A DNA stretch of 64,000 bases, taken from the NCBI GenBank assembly GCA_026120185.1, contig JANUWF010001101.1:2418001-2482000 (forward strand), written 5' to 3'. The DNA is from Voacanga thouarsii. Lineage: Eukaryota > Streptophyta > Magnoliopsida > Gentianales > Apocynaceae. Below the pieces are notes generated by a model that made no database searches, had not been told where the DNA came from, and saw nothing but the letters and a program-made list of their open reading frames with translations. The position numbers and the translations under genes are program-made. Numbering within the stretch: position 1 is the stretch's first letter; each line of letters starts with the position of its first letter. Shown here in pieces: positions 22,119-33,126 of the stretch.

Positions 22119-23570
22119 TGATAGGGGCTAAATTAGTCATATTTTTCCTAGTTATTTGAGGTTATTTTATGATACATTTTATTTAATAACTAGTCATATT
22201 CCTTCATATTTAAGATTTTACCCTTGAAAAGGTATTTTGTTAATTATTACAGATTTTTAGGGTAAAACGAAACAAAAACGTCGCAAAATAGAGGAGAGGC
22301 GGCGCTGGCTAGGGCCCTAGAACCGGCGCCGGCCATACACTGTTGACACGTACTTCGAAGCGACAGAAAATTTGGTGAAACAGAGTAAAACAGAGTCAAA
22401 CTGGCGCCAGCTGCATTCTGGTCTTCATTATGTGAAATTCGGAGAAAATCCGACGAACAAGTAGAAAAACAGAACACAACTGGCGTCGGCTCCGAGAGCC
22501 AAGGCGGCGCTTGCTGTGCCTTGAAGTAAAGGCAGTGCTTGATTTTTTCTATGCAGTTTTTGGTAATCTGTGGAGTTTTAGTACTTTCCAACTTCTACTC
22601 GGCCAAGAACATTGTACCTATGATTTTAGGCACTTCCTAAGTCTATAAATAGATGAAAAACACAAGTAAAAATGAGGAGAATTCATTGATCATCATAGAA
22701 AATCACTCAATTAGAAAAGGAATTCTTCAATTCAAGGAGGGTTGTACAAGAAGGTCTTCAAAGGAAAAAGAAGGAGGTTTGTCTATGAGTGCTTTCTTTT
22801 ACTTTGTTTTCTTTTTCTTGACAATGATATGTTAATTGTTTTAATGTAATTCAATGTTGTTTAGATATTCATGATTTCTAGAGTTGTCTAATATTTTGAT
22901 TGACTGGTTAGTATTCTTGGTATTCAATTACTTGTGCTTATTACGAGATTAGTTGTTTGGTTCTTTCCATTAACTTGTTGGACCAAAGGGGGTTGATTGC
23001 TTAGAACTGGTAATTGAAGGCTAATTGATGTCTTTTGAGACAAAGGGTTCATTAATTAATTTCATACTTTAAATTTTCCGAGACCAAGGGAATTTAACTA
23101 AGGATTGTGTTTAATGCGCTTTTTGGATGAATTAGTTGAGACGGACCAAGTGATTCTAATTCAGCTAGAAGATAGTGATTTCATGGATTGACCATTGAAG
23201 TGAGTCTACCTTCATCCTTCATGATGCCAAGAGAATAATTAGTTATGATAAAGGTTAGGTACTTTAAGATCCTGTTTATCCAAACACTAGTTTGAATTGC
23301 ATACTTCTCCATCCTTGACATGTATATATTTTTATTTTGATTTATTTTATTTTATTTATTTTTCGCTTTATTGAGTCGGTTAAACAATGAAAGAAATGTA
23401 ATTAATGTATACTTGTTCCTTGAGGATCGACACTCGTTTGAACCCTATACTTGGTTAATGATGAGTACGCTTGCTCATATGGGTGATTTGGGTTGAACAT
23501 TTTAATTTAAACTTTATTAGGAATGTGTTTAGTTTTTGTATGATTTTTATACTCAAGTCTGGACACATCA
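22119..23570 (+). mobile_element. Solo LTR, family A, complete, with 5-bp TSD
   Basis: 1452 bp from TGATAGGGGC to ACACATCA, flanked by a perfect duplication AGGAG (22114-22118 and 23571-23575). It interrupts the copia pol between integrase and RT; on either side the copia frame reads ERWTGG and AFELIS. A TATA box CTATAAATAG lies at 22642-22651. Three GGCGCCGG-type motifs occur at 22299-22493. This is the reference copy for family-A LTR length in this window. Confidence 0.95.
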
Positions 23571-24710
23571 AGGAGCTTTCGAGCTAATCTCCGACCATCA
23601 GGAACAAGACCCCACTAGATACGAGGAGGCTATTGTTGATGCCGATGCAAATCTATGGCATGAAGTAATGAAAGTCGAGATTGAGTCCATGTACTTCAAT
23701 CAGGTTTGGGATCTTGTAGCTTCACCTGAAAGGATAAAACCCATTGAGTGTAAGTGGGTATACAAGAGAAAGAGGGGAGTGAATGGGAAGGTGGAAACCT
23801 TCAAGACTAGGCTTGTGGCGAAAGGGTATACTTTGAAAGAGGGAATCAATTATAAAGAGACCTTTTCCCCGGTAGCCATGCTTAAGTTTATTTGTATCCT
23901 CTTTGCCATCGCATATCATTATGATTATGAGATATGGCAAATGGATGTCAAGACGGCATTTTAAAATAGCCATCTTAGCGAAGACATCTATATGTCCCAA
24001 CCGGAAGGCTTTATTGCTGAAGGCCAAGAACATATGGTTTGCAACCTTAAGAAGTCCATTTATGGACTTAAGCAAGCATCAAGAGTATGGAACATTCGTT
24101 TTGACGAGACTGTAAAGTCTTATGATTTTATTCAAAACGAGGATGAACCATGCATGTACAGAAAATTTGAAGGCATTAATGTGGTTTTTCTTATCTTGTA
24201 TGTGGATGACATTCTACTCATTGAAAATGATGTAGGGTCATTGTCATCTATAAATGTTTGGCTGTCTTGTCAATTCAGTATGAAGGACAACTACATTCTC
24301 GGGATTAGGCTTCTTAGAAATAAGAAGTAAAGAATGTTAGAATTATCCCAAATGGAATACATTGACAAGATGCTGGCCAAGTACAACATGGACTCATGCA
24401 AGGGAACACTAATTCCTTACAGACATGGATTGCCTTTTTCTTCAAGGGACTGCCCTAAGTCTCAAGAAGAAAAGGACAGAATGAGTAGGATTCCCTACAC
24501 TTCTGTTGTGGTAAGTCTCATGTACGTCATGTTATGTATTAGGCTAAATATCTGCTTCATCGTAGGCTTGGTTAGCAGATATCAGTCAAACCCTGGGGAG
24601 GTTCATTGGCAAGCTGTAAAGCATATTCTCAAGTACCTCAGGGGAACAAGAGATTATATGCTAGTTTACAGGGCTGATGACTTGGTTCCTATAGGATACA
24701 CAAACTGAGA
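23571..24710 (+). pseudogene. Family B copia: reverse transcriptase
   Basis: The RVT_2 domain starts at PTRYEEAIVDADANLWHEVM, followed by CKWVYKRKRGVNGK, RLVAKGYTLKEGINY, ETFSPVAM, QMDVKTAF, LKKSIYGLKQASRVW, and the catalytic FLILYVDDILLI at about 24190-24220. One stop lies at 23962 (after KTAF, where Leu is expected) and another near 24330. YVDD is intact. Confidence 0.9.
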
Positions 24711-25158
24711 CTTCCAGGTAGATAAGGATGAGAGAAAATCCACTAGTGGATATGTCTTCATCTTATCTGTCGGAGCCGTTTCATGGAGGAGTATCAAGCA
24801 ATCTCACATTACTGACTCAACCATGGAAGTTGAGTATGTGGCAGCTTCGGAGGCATCCAAGGAAGTAGTCTGGCTCCGAAAGTTCCTTTCAGGACTTGGA
24901 GTTGTGCCACACATGGACAGGCCGATTGTGATGTATTGCAATAATACTGGAGCAGTATCGCAATTTAAAGAACCCAGGAACCACAAGAAGGGGAAGCACA
25001 TTAAGAGGAAGTACCACCTAATCCGGGATTTCATCTAGAGACGGGAAGTCGTGGTGGAACAGATTGTCTCAGAGAACAATCTAGCAGATCCATTCATTAA
25101 GCCTTTGGCTGAGAGAATCTTCAAGAGACACTTAGACGCCATAGGGGTAGGTACCTAG
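24711..25158 (+). pseudogene. Family B copia: RNase H
   Basis: Motifs DKDERKSTSGYVFIL, WRSIKQSHI, MEVEYVAASEASKEVVWL, VMYCNNTGAVSQ, HIKRKYHLIRDFI and LADPFIKPL. Stops are at 24708 (a Trp position) and 25036. The end of the frame is close to the purine-rich tract. Confidence 0.88.
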
Positions 25159-25180
25159 GGACTTACTTAGTCTTAGAGTG

Positions 25181-25192
25181 CAAGTGGGAGAT
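25181..25192 (+). other. Polypurine tract, family B copia
   Basis: The purine-rich AAGTGGGAGA-type run lies immediately before the 3' LTR start at 25193, the normal site for plus-strand priming. Confidence 0.75.
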
Positions 25193-27303
25193 TGTTGGGA
25201 AATATGCCTTCTTAAACTAGGTTTCTGATGTAAATATCGAATGTTTTAATAAAAGAATTTATTTTTAGAAATTATTTGTGAATTTAAATTTTTATTTGTG
25301 TACAATTTCGTTTGGAAAAGACCCATTGTGTTTAAGTAAGTGGTCCATGTGAATGGTGGTCTTTCACAGTAAGGTATGGATCACGGGTTACTTAACACAT
25401 AAATTAATTTGTTCTTAACCGATTGATAAGAATGGGAATCTCATCATGTCTAGGTTATTATGTTGTGAATTCCAAATGAGGAGTGGCTTACCTTTAGTCA
25501 GTGAGTAGTCCACTTACTTCATGACATAAGCGTATTTTGAATACGTAGAACAGGACCTGTAGTAGTGGTTTCTTAAAGTACTATATGGTAGAAACCTAGA
25601 CTACTACTGCTACATCGTGGGCTAGTACTCTACGACTTGAGTATGAGTTGGTGGTCTGACGAAGCTGGAAGCATGTACTTTGATATGCTATAGTTGAGGT
25701 TCTATCGTTGGACCAATATACTTGCATGTTGGGTATGCGTGACTAGTAAGTTAAAACAGACTTGTACAAGATAATTTCTATACTAGGAATGGCTTACCTT
25801 TAGTCAGTGAGTAGTCCACTCACTTCATGACATAAGCGTATTTTGAATACGTAGAACAGGACTTGTAGTAGTGGTTTCTTAAAGTACTATATGGTAGAAA
25901 CCTAGACTACTACTGCTACAGCGTGGACTAGTACTCTACGACTTGAGTATGAGTTGGTGGTCTGACGAAGCTAGAAGCATGTACTTTGATATGCTATAGT
26001 TGAGGTTCTATCGTAGGACCAATATACTCGCATATTGGGTATGTGTAACTAGTCAGTTAAGACAAATTTGTATAAGATAGTTTCTATACTATATCGTTCC
26101 TTGTGGTTGTCTGAATAATCTAAATATTCAGGGCCCTGAGAAATATGATTTGGATGTTTACTTTAGGGTAGCTCTCTTGGAAAGCAGAAACAATCTAGGA
26201 AGTCATGGATCACTGGACTAGAAGCCTAAGGATGGTAGATGTCATTTAGAGAGGTGTTAGTACATTTCTTCCTCTCTAAATGTACGGCAATATATAGAGG
26301 GGTATTTTAGTCATTACACTTGTAGGTCGGAGACTTTGCTAACGCAGCATTGTCCTTGGTGTCAATATTTCCTTATGGTGATATTAAGAAATATTTAAAA
26401 TGGAAAATATAGCTATTTATATGGCAAGGGTATTTTAGTCATTTTAGTAGTTAAGGCGGTGTGTCTTTTGGTCCCCAGTATAGACCGTAAGTCCTAATTA
26501 AATACAGGCTAAGAAATTGGTCTTAAATTAAATTTATTTTATTTAAGTAGTCTGATTTAATTATTGAGCTAGAATAAAATAAAGGTTCATGGAGAGAGAA
26601 AATTAATTAAATTAGTTTGACGAGTTAATTAATTGTTCAGGGATTTGGCCTAATTTGAATAATTAAAGATTGACCTAGGACTAAACCAATGTAGGCTTGT
26701 TAATTGGACTAGTTTATTTGGGCTGAAAAATTAATTATTTATTGGGCAATTTATTTGGTTCTAATTAACATAATTAATTTAAGTCCAAAAGGCTAAACTA
26801 ATAGTTCAATGGGCCAATCCAGTTTAACCTAGGGTTTTATTTAGGTTAAATAGGAGAATAGAGAAGTACGTTGGTTTTTGGACTACCTCTTCTCTGTGTC
26901 TAGAAAGAATGTTGTTTTTCACTGCTTCTTCTCTGAGCAAGAAAAATGTACAGCCCCTTTCTCTCTCTCAAAAATATTCCTTTACCTTGTGAGTTATTCA
27001 TCAAACGGGATTAGGCAGGCTATATACTGGAAGATCGAGAGGTTGGTGTTCATATACATGCAAAGACGGAGTAGGAGGTTTGCAGGAATCGCACCCGAGG
27101 TTTCCGCTAGTGCACCTACCCCAGTCCCACACATTTCGGTCCAGCCATCTTTGAGAACAAGAAGAAAAGGTTAAGTTTTTTTTTACCTCAGAATCCATCC
27201 AGAGCGGGACCGGCGCTGGCTCTGTTTGGGATTTTTCTGTTCTTCAGTTTTTCCAATTTTTTTTGCTTCCGCTGTGTGCTTTATTTCCTGCTTTAGACCT
27301 TCA
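25193..27303 (+). repeat. Family B copia, 3' LTR with a 306-bp internal duplication
   Basis: 2111 bp against 1835 bp in the 5' LTR. Most of the excess is a direct duplication: 25482-25787 and 25788-26093, each starting near GGCTTACCTTTAGTCAGTG. The duplicated block carries both conserved hairpins. The other LTR copies have one block only. Confidence 0.9.
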
Positions 27304-27415
27304 TATAGCCCTTGAGATCCTTATTGGTGATATGAATTTGCATAAGATAAGACCAATAAAAGTAATTTGTTCCATTCAACTTCACTTGAATAACTTGATT
27401 TGATTCAGAAGTCAT
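27304..27415 (-). pseudogene. Element C: gag N-terminus
   Basis: The minus-strand ATG at 27415 starts MTSESNQVIQVKLNGTNYF and continues with WSYLMQIHITNKDLKGY, the N-terminal motif of plant copia Gag. It is cut at 27304, where the family-B copia inserted. This start is chosen because homology begins here; upstream in-frame sequence does not resemble Gag. Confidence 0.85.
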
Positions 27416-27944
27416 GATTAGCACTCTTTTCTCAACCCAACTCAAACAAGGTAATAAGACAAAAACAATAGATCCAAAATATATCATACGTAACTCAAAC
27501 AAAGAAAAGTGCATTGGCCAAGGAGAAAGCAAGCCAAAACTAAAAGAGAATCAATCGAAAGGAAGGCAAGAAATTGGAACAACAAAACCAAAACATCAAT
27601 AGAGACATAGGCTTGGTTTCAAATCACAGAAAAAATACAGACCCACTGATTCTCGGTGGCCATGGCATCCAAAAGAAAAAATGTTGTTGAGCCCTCTATA
27701 ATATCTACAATGGTCACTTGCAGCTCAAGAATAGGAAGGCTAGAAAGATCCCTTTTGAGAAGAAAATAAAAGCCGTCAAACCCAAAGCCAAAGTCATGGT
27801 TGAAGCTGAGGTACTGCTCGCAGTAATAGAGAAATATTGATGGGGTAAAGATTGCTAAACACAACTCAAATCACAAGCTAAAATACACACAAACAGCTAG
27901 ACCAAAGAAGAGCGGTTTGGTTAAGATCGAAAGAGACTGATATA
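27416..27944 (-). other. Element C untranslated leader
   Basis: About 0.5 kb between primer site and gag ATG. AT-rich, no supported coding sequence on either strand. Confidence 0.6.
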
Positions 27945-27957
27945 GGTTCTGATACCA
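27945..27957 (-). other. Element C primer binding site, tRNA-iMet type
   Basis: TGGTATCAGAACC on the minus strand, directly adjacent to the LTR end. It is the canonical copia PBS with a mismatch near the end. Confidence 0.9.
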
Positions 27958-28185
27958 TGTAAACTTTATGTAAGAAGATCAAGAAACAAACAAGAACAAA
28001 GAGCTGCCATACACAAGAAAATCAAGAAGTAAACAAAAACAGAGTGCTTCCATTCTTCTGCATCGATTTTCATCTAATGTTTTCACAGTAATACATACAC
28101 TGTATAAAGTGAGAAATAGTTGTACATGTAAAAAGACTATGCTATCCTCTAAGTTATACAAAATAACAAAATTACTTTTTCTACA
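27958..28185 (-). repeat. Element C 5' LTR (228 bp)
   Basis: On the minus strand it starts TGTAGAAAAAGT at 28185 and ends AAAGTTTACA at 27958, directly before the primer site. The short length is typical of small plant copia lineages. The left border adjoins citrate-binding-protein-like coding sequence. Confidence 0.82.
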
Positions 28186-28321
28186 TTTTCTATCTCTCTG
28201 GATCTCAAAATTAGCTTTTGTTAGAGGCACATTGGTGAATCCACAAGGCAACTCTTAGAGTTAAGCAATTAATGAGCAAAAACCTTGTTAAATGAACCAA
28301 AATATTGAAGGAAATCTTCAT
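28186..28321 (-). pseudogene. Citrate-binding-protein-like gene, exon 1 fragment destroyed by element C
   Basis: The minus-strand ATG at 28321 begins a hydrophobic signal-peptide-like stretch (MKISFNILVHL...). After a frameshift near 28250 it reads GFTNVPLTKANFEIQR, nearly the same as GFTNIPLTVDNFEIQR in the intact gene at 39449-40843. Element C's LTR cuts it straight after. A TATA box lies about 85 bp upstream. Same strand as the intact copy 12.5 kb away, so the two were probably a tandem pair before the transposons moved in. The rest of the gene is not found beyond the far end of element C. Confidence 0.85.
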
Positions 28322-28400
28322 GTTTTCAGCTGATTTTCCTTGCTCCAAGAATGTTTTGAATGTTTCTCTCACGTTTTGATACTATGGCTATGTGATGGAG

Positions 28401-28413
28401 TAATATTTATAGA
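28401..28413 (-). promoter_or_regulatory. TATA box of the disrupted citrate-binding-protein-like gene
   Basis: Minus strand TCTATAAATATTA, about 80-90 bases upstream of the ATG at 28321. The spacing is like that of the TATA box of the intact paralogue. Confidence 0.55.
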
Positions 28414-29025
28414 TACAGTTATACATAGTAATTTTTTCAGTTGGATAATAATTAATGTTGGAATCCTTGCCCACTAGAAAATTGCTATGTTGGAAAATTA
28501 GGAGTCATATAATCGTACATTGTTGTCTTCTTCGTCTGAGATATGGTTGGAGAACTATTGAACCCATTAGAGAAAAATAATTGTGGAAGATATTCCTTTT
28601 CCATTTGGGACAAAGTTCGGATATATATTCAAGCTTTCGCATGAGGCTGAGTTGCAAGTTTGTCATCTCTCTAAGTACACAAAGTACCTATCTTAGTGTG
28701 ATGTAAATACATAAGTTTTTTTTTATTTTATATTTATATTATGTCATTAATTCACGGCTTGTGTGTACTTTTTCTTTTTTTAATTTTAAATTTATATTTT
28801 TACGATTTCATTACATGGAGGATTTCATGTCTTCTTCTCTACACGTTTTGGTTTTTCCTTTTTATTTTCTAGGTCAAGTAATCGGGATTGGGATGGTTAA
28901 TGTGCTAGAAGGAGACAGAAGAAGAGGAGAGGAGGTTATACATATTGAACCCCCCTTTACAAAAAATTGTAGAAAAAACAAGGATTGCAAGGATATATTC
29001 CGCATAAAAAAATAGGGTATAGGTT
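28414..29025. other. Unassigned intergenic sequence
   Basis: AT-rich, with no recognised repeat or coding sequence. Short ORFs here have no family features that I recognise. Confidence 0.5.
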
Positions 29026-29034
29026 ATAGATTAT

Positions 29035-29225
29035 GGGAAATTCTTGGGTAGACCCGGTCCACGGCCCTACCGGTGGATCGAGTAGGCCCAAATTCATGCA
29101 GAGCTTAACACCTGTCCAACCCAATATTTTATTCCCCAAAATCTTTTTTGCTCGTTTTTTCCATTTTGTAAAATTTTACCTTAACCATGGTTGAGGGATT
29201 TTGGAGACAAATCCCGCCATGGCCC
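29035..29225 (+). repeat. MULE left terminal inverted repeat
   Basis: About 190 bp, pairing with 37290-37476. Shared blocks include GGTCCACGGCCC, CCGGTGGATCG, AACCCAATATTTTATTCCC and AACCATGGTT. Probably carries the promoter of the transposase gene. Confidence 0.88.
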
Positions 29226-30580
29226 TCACCAAAAATTAAAAAACTCCAATTCACAGAAATTTTACCTCTGAAACTTGCCAAAACAAAACCAGAGAGACAG
29301 AGAGAGATCGGCGGGATATGTGATGTCGTCCGCGGCAGCATTGTGCTTCTGATGGAGATCCGACATAGCTTCCAAATCTACAACGGAAAGCCGATTGTGT
29401 ACATCTGATCATGTGGACGTTGCCTTCGTAAAATTTTTTCTCACCCACACTCCCAGATCAGCCGAAAATTTACAGAGAAGACTTCTGTCTCTCTCTTGCA
29501 AGATTATGTTTGAACAAGAACAATGAAAGGGAGAATGGGGCGGGCCTTCTGCTACTGATTTCGGCTTGGCTTTGAACAATTAGTTCCAGCTCACTCCAGC
29601 TTGGTGCCATTTTGCTTCTGGTTATTCCTTTCTTTGAACAAGTAGTCCCAGCTCAGCCACTATTTTCTTGATTTCGTTCTAGCTTTCAAAAAGTCAGTAT
29701 ATTCTTTTCTCCATTTGCTACCATTTTCATCTCTTTTCATGTTATTTTACAGAATAGAATGCGTTTATTTTCTTTTAAAATGTCCATATGTTCTCTGCCT
29801 CTGAAGATTCTGGTTCAGAATGTAGAATCTTCACAACTGAAACGTTTTCCCTAGAGATGAATAAAGGGTTGTTACAGTCTAAACTCCAGTTTAATGTAGA
29901 TAGACCGAAAGAGGGAACAGGAATAGGAGGGGCTCCTGTGGGAAGAGAACATCACTACTCTCAGACCCTGAAAGTTGCAAAAGAGAAAAAAGGTCATGTA
30001 GTAGGACAGTCTGTTCTATTTGTTCTTAGTTTGTATGTTCTCAAAGTAGTGTAGATGAAATGTTAAGAGATTAAGGAATCAAGTTTGATTTACTAAAGAA
30101 ATCAAGAGAAACATGGCTAAAGTTACTAATTGAAGATCTGACCAGAGTTAGGTGGTGAGTCTTGGTCTTGTGAAATCAAGAAGTAAAGAAGTAGCCGGTG
30201 GTCCAATGGTTATTCAAAAACAGCATTATTGCACGAAATATTCACGTAACATAAGTATATGTTATAAAGGACACAGATGTTCAGATATTATAGGAAAGAT
30301 ACAAACCAAGTCTAGAAAAACTGTTTCTCTTCCTGATGTTTTCTGAGGTGGTCAGTGTAGGACATGTTTTCTTGGATGTTTATCAATGGAGTTGTTATCT
30401 TTATTAATTAGGATATGCATCATAATCTCTAACACTCAAAAATTCAAGTATTTCACTACATTGTACATTTGGAAAAGCTGAAAGTCGAGGTATTTAATTG
30501 TCTTGTTTAGTTGTAAGACATTAAAATAATAATAATAATAACTCCCTCTCATCATTTCAGCTGCATTTTTGGCTTGTAGG

Positions 30581-33126
30581 ATGTCAAGTTGTGGAGATAC
30601 AATTTTTATTGATGATTTAGAAGAAGATAAGGATGAGGAAGTTCTGTTCTTGCACCGAACAATTGGTGAAATTCAGTCATTGCAAAGCAACGAGAACAAT
30701 GATGTTGAAATTGTGTCTGAGAAACAAGTTGAGGGAAAAAATGATGAGGATGATAATAATGAAGTGTCAATAATTCAGAATTTGGAAAAAAAATTATTGC
30801 ATACTGTTGTAGACAGTCAAGAGAAAGCGTATAACTTATACTGTGAGTATGCACATGTTTGTGGCTTTAGTGTGAGGAAGGGAAAACAGTACTACGTGCA
30901 AGGGACAAAAGATATTAGGTCAAAAATATTTTTTTGCTCAAAACAAGGAGTTAAAAAATTTGAAAGTGATGCTAGTTCATATGAAAGGTTGGATACAAGA
31001 ACTGATTGTAAGGCAATGGTGCAGTTTGAAGTTGATAAGGATGGCATTTGGAAGGTTAGCAAGCTACATAAGGAGCATAACCACGAGATGGCAAAGACAT
31101 ATGAGAAGCACTTGTTAAAATCAGCCCGTCGGGTATCACAAGCTCAAGGAGACACTTTAGAGCTAATGGTTAGTTCCGGAATAAAGACCTCTCAAGCATT
31201 TTCTTATATGACAAAAGAAGGTGGTAGTGTTGCAAGTGTTGGGTTCTTGAAGAAAAATGCCTACAATGAACTTACTAGTAGAAGAAACTCATTGATTGAA
31301 AAGGGAGATGCTCAAAGTTTAGTCAACCATTTCAAGCATAGAGCTAGCACTGAAGGTATGTTTTTCTGGGATGTTGAGTTGGATGATGAAGGGCGAATTC
31401 ATAATTTCTTTTGGAGAGATGGTAGATGCCAGATTGATTATGATTTCTTTGGTGATGTTGTAGTATTTGATGCTACATATAGAACCAATAAATATAACCT
31501 AGTCTTGCACCGTTCATTGAGGTAAATCATCATTGGCAGACAATTATATTTGCATGTGCATTTTTATCCGATGAGTCTGCTGCATCATTTGAGTGGGCGT
31601 TTAGGTCTTTTTTAGAGTATATGAATAATAAGCAACCCGTGACATTTATGACTGACCAAGATGCAGCGATCATGAAAGCTGCTGATATAGTGTTTTCTGG
31701 GAGCCAACACAGATTATGTTTGTGGCACATCTGTAAAAATGCCCCATCATACCTAGGAGGTCTTAATAATGATGTACAGTTTCAACAATTATTTCATAAG
31801 TGCTTGACTGGTTGTGAGACAAAGGAGGAGTTTGAAGAGACATGGGCTGAAATGATCAATGGGTATAATTTAAGTGGGCATAAATGGCTAGAAAGATTGT
31901 ACAATCTTCGAGAAAGATGGTGTACAGCTCTGAGCAATGAATCTTTTAGTGCCGGATTGAAGAGCACTTCAAGAAGTGAGGGTACAAATAGTATTTTAAA
32001 TGGTATTAGCAGCAAGACCACTTCTCTTACCAAATTTGTAGTTGAGTTTGAGCGTAAACTTGGGGAATGGCGCCAAAATGAAGCCGAGGCTGATTTTCTT
32101 TGTAAACAGGGGAAACCACCTATTGCAGTGAAAACTAGCCTAGTTTTGCAGCAAGCTGCCCGCTTTTATACTCATAAATTGTACAAGGCGTTCGAGAAAG
32201 AGTTTAAGGGCATCTTGGTCTCATCTCACGAAGAAGAAACTTGTGGTGATTCCACCATCAAGTTTAGTGTCACTTTGGATACGAAATGGGGACCCAAGAC
32301 AAGCAAAGTATACCTTAATAAAACTACAAATATTGTCAGTTGTAGCTGCAAAAAATTTGAATCATATGGGATTTTATGCACACATGCATTAGCAAGCTTG
32401 AAAGCAAAAAAAGTTCCTACTATTCCAGAAAGATATTTATTGAAATGGTGGAGCAAAGATGCATGAAAAAGGGTAAGCGGCATTGATCAAGACAAGATAT
32501 TCGACATGGATGGCACAAGTTCGGATATTATCTATACAAATCGAGCTATGAGATTTACTTATGATCTAGTTTCTAGAAGCCAATCCCACGAGGCATGCAG
32601 GCTTATCATGTGGCGGGGTCTTGATAGCATAGCCAATCGAGTCAAAGACTATTTCAAGAAACATTCTATATTTGATTCACAGTCGGGGATTAAAGATCCA
32701 ATTCCGGACATCATCCATGAGGAAAATGTTGTGGCGGATGATGAGATTGCTGTTCAAGATTCAAAAAAAATAAGGACAAAGGGAAGAGAAATAGGTGAAA
32801 GGATAAATGGTCATTTTGAGAAAAGGAAGAGGAGTAATTCAAGTCAAAAGGATGCCTCTTCTCAAGGTTGCAATGCAAATTTGTTTTCAATATTGATCAG
32901 CAGTTTATATGTTAACGTAATTTGTTTTCAGTATTCCATTTTTGTTAACGTAATTTAATTGGTTTGTGATGTAGGAAAAAGGAAGCAGTCTGCCACAACA
33001 GAGAGCCAATTGTCGCAGCCAGGGAATGCAGCAAGTAGTGAGGCTTGCCCATCTGTGGAATTGTCCAATCCAACTCCTCTCAACGAGGTTGGTTTGCAGT
33101 TGTTTCCTGCATTGTGGGTCGTGTAG
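30581..33126 (+). pseudogene. FAR1-type MULE transposase, one frameshift and one stop
   Basis: The ATG at 30581 follows an acceptor-like TTGTAG. Domains in order: an acidic N-terminus; a FAR1/WRKY-GCM1 zinc finger (AYNLYCEYAHVCGFSVRKGK ... HKEHNHEM, about 30820-31090); the MULE DDE core with VVVFDATYRTNKYN, FMTDQDAAIMKA and FEETWAEM as the likely D, D, E sites; LCLWHICKNA; and a SWIM zinc finger CSCKKFESYGILCTHAL at about 32340-32400. The frame slips near 31508-31512 and a TGA interrupts it at 32464-32466 (likely a CGA to TGA change). An intron 32867-32974 (GT-AG) precedes a short last exon ending at 33126. About 812 codons, normal for FAR1/FRS-related transposases. Basic patches (KRKRS, GKRKQS) may be nuclear signals. 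Confidence 0.9.

Larger units (their letters stand above)
16309..27303 (+). mobile_element. Copia family B, full length, nested in element C
   Basis: It has two LTRs, TGTTGGGAAAT...CCTTCA, a tRNA-iMet primer site, gag, protease, integrase, RT and RNase H in copia order, and a purine-rich tract before the 3' LTR. A perfect 5-bp target duplication TATAG flanks it (16304-16308, 27304-27308). Total 10,995 bp, of which 1457 bp are an inserted family-A solo LTR with its duplication. In the first 87 aligned LTR bases I count about five differences, so it is not a recent insertion. Coding frames carry many stops. Confidence 0.95.
10426..28185 (-). mobile_element. Copia element C (minus strand), decayed, split by two insertions
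   Basis: Reading the minus strand from 28185: a 228-bp LTR, a tRNA-iMet primer site, gag start at 27415, then gag continues at 16308-16198, again at 14411, and pol follows down to 10430. The two gaps in gag are filled exactly by a family-B copia (16309-27303) and a family-B solo LTR (14417-16192), each flanked by short direct repeats. The domain order gag, protease, integrase, RT, RNase H is that of Ty1/copia. The 3' LTR is missing. Without insertions the element would be about 5 kb, in line with its short LTR. Confidence 0.88.
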
